Assembly (NCBI GenBank): GCA_935421135.1
Contig: OW285188.1
Coordinates: forward strand, 26,203,233 to 26,267,232
Direction: 5' to 3'
DNA from: Bugulina stolonifera
Taxonomy: Eukaryota > Bryozoa > Gymnolaemata > Cheilostomatida > Bugulidae
Length of the DNA stretch: 64,000 nt
The notes beneath the pieces were generated by a model. The model had not been told where the DNA came from. It saw only the letters and a list, made by a program, of their open reading frames with translations, and made no database searches. The position numbers and the translations under genes were made by a program. How positions within the stretch are numbered: the stretch's first letter is position 1; every line of letters starts with the position of its first letter. This document shows, one piece after another, positions 61,266 to 64,000 of this stretch.

Positions 61266-64000
61266 CGAATTTTTGATGAAGACACCCTAAACGGCACTTT
61301 TTTTATATAAGTTGTATAGAGAGAGGTTTAGTTTTTTGCAAATATTTTCAAAAGTAGCCTGAAATATGCAAAAATAATCCATGGGCATATACTACTTGCA
61401 ACCATGCACCCTTCAATTTATATTACACCCTTGAAAGAAGTTTTATTTTTATAGCTGCCATTGTTTATTCGAAACTATGGATTATCATACTAATATCAAA
61501 TTTTATAAACAAACCAAAGTCACATGACCATGCTAGCGGTCTGCACGTGGTATTTTGTTTACAATACAATTGATCACAGAGTTATTGCAAGTACCAAGAT
61601 TAGATACTGTACTATCTATCTCCGTTCATGTCTATGGGTTGAGTTGAAAATTCATAGTACACAGAAACGCTAAGAATGGCATTCGAAAGTTGGATTTTCA
61701 TTTCATAAATTTCATTTTCTGAAAAACATGAGCTTAGTTTATGGCCAGATTGTCAGCCATCACAATACTCAGCATGAGCATGGTAAGCATTTAATATATC
61801 ATATGTACTCATTTTTATTTATTTTGTTTAAAAAACAAACAAATGACTAAGATTAAAATTAAATATTAAATATTAAATAAATAATTAATAAAATTGGATA
61901 ACTTTTAACACAAAAGTAAGTCATATGATTATTATATTTCATATTATTATAACATTAGTTGGGCTATATGATGTGATATAATTATAATAATCTAAGTGAT
62001 TATGATTTTAACATATTTATATTACAATACTGTGAAACTAAATTTTAATATTGAATATAATATTCAATTGAGTTTTGACAATGAACTTTACAAAAATGTG
62101 AAGTTATTGTATTGTAATTGTTGTATTAAATTAATAAATTTAAAATAAGTCTTTACATCTACAATATGCATATTCAAATACAATTTACAATACACATATT
62201 CTGCGAAAATATAGTTAGTTGATTCATTTAGCCAAGCAAAATTTGGATGTAAATACAAACAATAATTCTATCATAAATTTATTTCTAAAATAATCAATTG
62301 ATTGATCTGGTCTATTCAAGATATTTGAATTACTGTATTTAGTTTATTCACTCTTTTAACCCCCCCCCCCCCCCCCCCCCGGCTAAATCTAAAAAGTTGG
62401 TGGGACCTGATACTAACTTCATTAGACACAAATTCACCTCTCTAATGCAGCTGAGCTAACCTAGTGTACTTTTATTTATGTCCACATGGTCAAAATTTTT
62501 TTTGATTAAAACAGCCACGCTTCATTTCTAAAGAATTTTATGTTTTTATTGTATTTGTATCTTGCGATATACTCACTGTGTTGATTACAGACTAGTTCCA
62601 ATGCAGTCAGCAAGTAACTTTCCTGACATCGATAAAGACATAGTTGCATTTGATTGTTTGCTGAAAGGAAGGAATGATCTGGTGAGCAGGGTAAAGACGC
62701 ACACTCACCTTTGATGAAGAATTTGTAAATCGAATGCCAACCTCAATTTCTACATCCAGTTCTTTCTACTGGTAGGTGTTTATAATTTGTTATGTAGCTC
62801 ATTACAATATAGCACTAAAACCTTCTTCTTGAATTAAATTTATGCACAAACTTATAAACTCATTGAGGTAGATTTCATCAGTCTATTCTTGCAAAATGTG
62901 AAATACACAATCATGCTTTAGCTAACAAAACCGACAACCTATGCGATTTAGGAGGTTTGAATTCCGAAGAAGGTCTTCCTTCTGTACCATATTGAACTAT
63001 AATAATATCCAGCTCTAGGAGCCGTGGAGGCCCCTCGACTAGCTCTGCTATTGGGCAGCCATGTTAAAGAATTGTGTTTGGCGCCATAAATATTATATTG
63101 CTATCATTATTTTTTAGCACAGTGAGATTCCAAAGCTGTATGAAAGAAGGGGAACCTAGCTAGACCAATTCCATGCTACCAGACACTGGCGTGGAAATTC
63201 AAACTATTCTACAGCTTGCACTATATCATCTTTATCTTCAGTGTTGGAAAAAGCATAGGTAAGTGTTGTAGCAGTAATATGTTATGTACATCAACTTGGT
63301 TATCAGTACTAGTACTCCGGCATCAGCTATTCAACAGGGTGGAAAATTCTGTTGTGGGAGTTGAACCCAACCATTGATGTTTTTTCTTCGGAATAGCAAT
63401 ATAATTTTGGTAAGGGTCACAACCATTTTTCTTAATAAAATGCTCTACATTTTGAATTGCAGATAATACACATTGGATTGCAAAAGAAGTGTTCTAAATG
63501 TACATTTCACCCGTACTCCAAGAGGTTTCCTCATCAAGTAACTATGTAAAAGGTGAAGCGTTATAGTGCCTCAGCATTCAAGGTGAACGATTACGATTGA
63601 AAACAAACTTCTGCTGGCGCCCTACATGGACTGTGTATCTCATTATGACTTAATTCTGCCCACAATGTATATTATACATACACTGTTCATGTTCAATACT
63701 TTACACATGTATTTTACCCTGGTTTCCGCTGTTTTCATTGTTGTATTTTGTTATAAACAGATAAGGTAAATCAACAATAAATGTTTCAAGATATTGAAGT
63801 TGAATAGTCATTTGATGTTCTCATATTTAATAACTAAGAATGACGATTACATTTTCAGAGAGTACGACAGACCAAATCATTTCAAACATTTTTGTTGAAA
63901 TGTGCATGCATCATAGTCAGGCGGATTTATACATGTACACGTGATTCCATGGCTATTGAGTTTAGTCTCCAGCACTTTGCCAAAAGTATACTAACAGGCC
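61266..64000. other. Right-end region, mostly unassigned
   Basis: It contains two plus-strand exon-like blocks. 61728-61782 starts with ATG and ends at a GTAAGC donor. 62591-62681 lies between a GATTACAG acceptor and a GTGAGC donor and reads MQSASNFPDIDKDIV. They do not join in one open frame. 61.8-62.3 kb is extremely AT-rich. A gene continuing past the right edge is possible but not shown. Confidence 0.35.
62360..62380 (+). repeat. Homopolymer of 21 C
   Basis: An uninterrupted run of C in AT-rich sequence. Its length is likely to vary or to be miscounted by sequencing. Confidence 0.95.

Noticed and set aside
61728..62681. Joining the exon-like blocks 61728-61782 and 62591-62681 as one gene
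   Set aside because: The first ends in phase 1, and the second then hits a stop at once; its open frame needs phase 2.
1..64000. CRISPR arrays, bacterial operons or tRNA genes
   Set aside because: The repeats are direct minisatellites without unique spacers, the genes have GT-AG introns, and I found no T-loop signature with matching arms.

Overview
The window is nuclear DNA of an animal. It is AT-rich, its genes are broken by many GT-AG introns, and short tandem repeats and mobile-element remnants fill introns and spacers. The recoverable proteins (ADCK5, an ANKRD33-type ankyrin protein, SKA2, MED18, a PDE1-class phosphodiesterase) are metazoan. Small genes, short exons, strand alternation and a great excess of the palindrome ACATGT/TACATGTA suggest a non-bilaterian marine animal, perhaps a sponge. 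That taxon is inference only. Gene models were assembled by hand from splice signals, reading phase and remembered human homologues. Proteins were not aligned by software.

Layout. 51-4169 (-): ADCK5, a mitochondrial UbiB-type kinase, with ten exons visible and the 3' end beyond the left edge. 4170-10535: spacer with small repeats. 10536-15994 (+): four-exon ANKRD33-like gene with an LTR-like insertion in intron 3 and an opposite-strand exon-like block in intron 2. 16666-18969 (-): complete four-exon SKA2. 21269-24476 (+): complete six-exon MED18 (209 codons). 24699-27665: a 3 kb fold-back element (arms of about 1.26 kb, AAGT on both sides) inserted into a minisatellite. 28508-29901 (+): unrecognised short gene rich in basic-basic-X-Ser motifs, with a second LTR-like copy in its intron. 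30961-44569 (-): complete 13-exon PDE1, with up to two further phase-compatible first exons at 48883-49111 and 56816-56945. 57-64 kb: spacer with a diverged inverted repeat (58.1 and 61.2 kb) that brackets a possible small multi-exon gene.

The genes are housekeeping or signalling loci of separate pathways: mitochondrial quinone-type kinase, kinetochore, Mediator and cyclic-nucleotide breakdown. The only suggestive pairing is PDE1 tail-to-tail with the small protein carrying PKA-like sites.

The most striking structure is repeated in several genes: tandem repeats contain or abut splice sites. MED18 has six in-frame copies of one 3' splice site at 30-bp spacing. ADCK5 has three copies of an exon tail plus 5' splice site. 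Further repeats start within about 20 nt of a donor or run into an acceptor in ADCK5, MED18 and PDE1.
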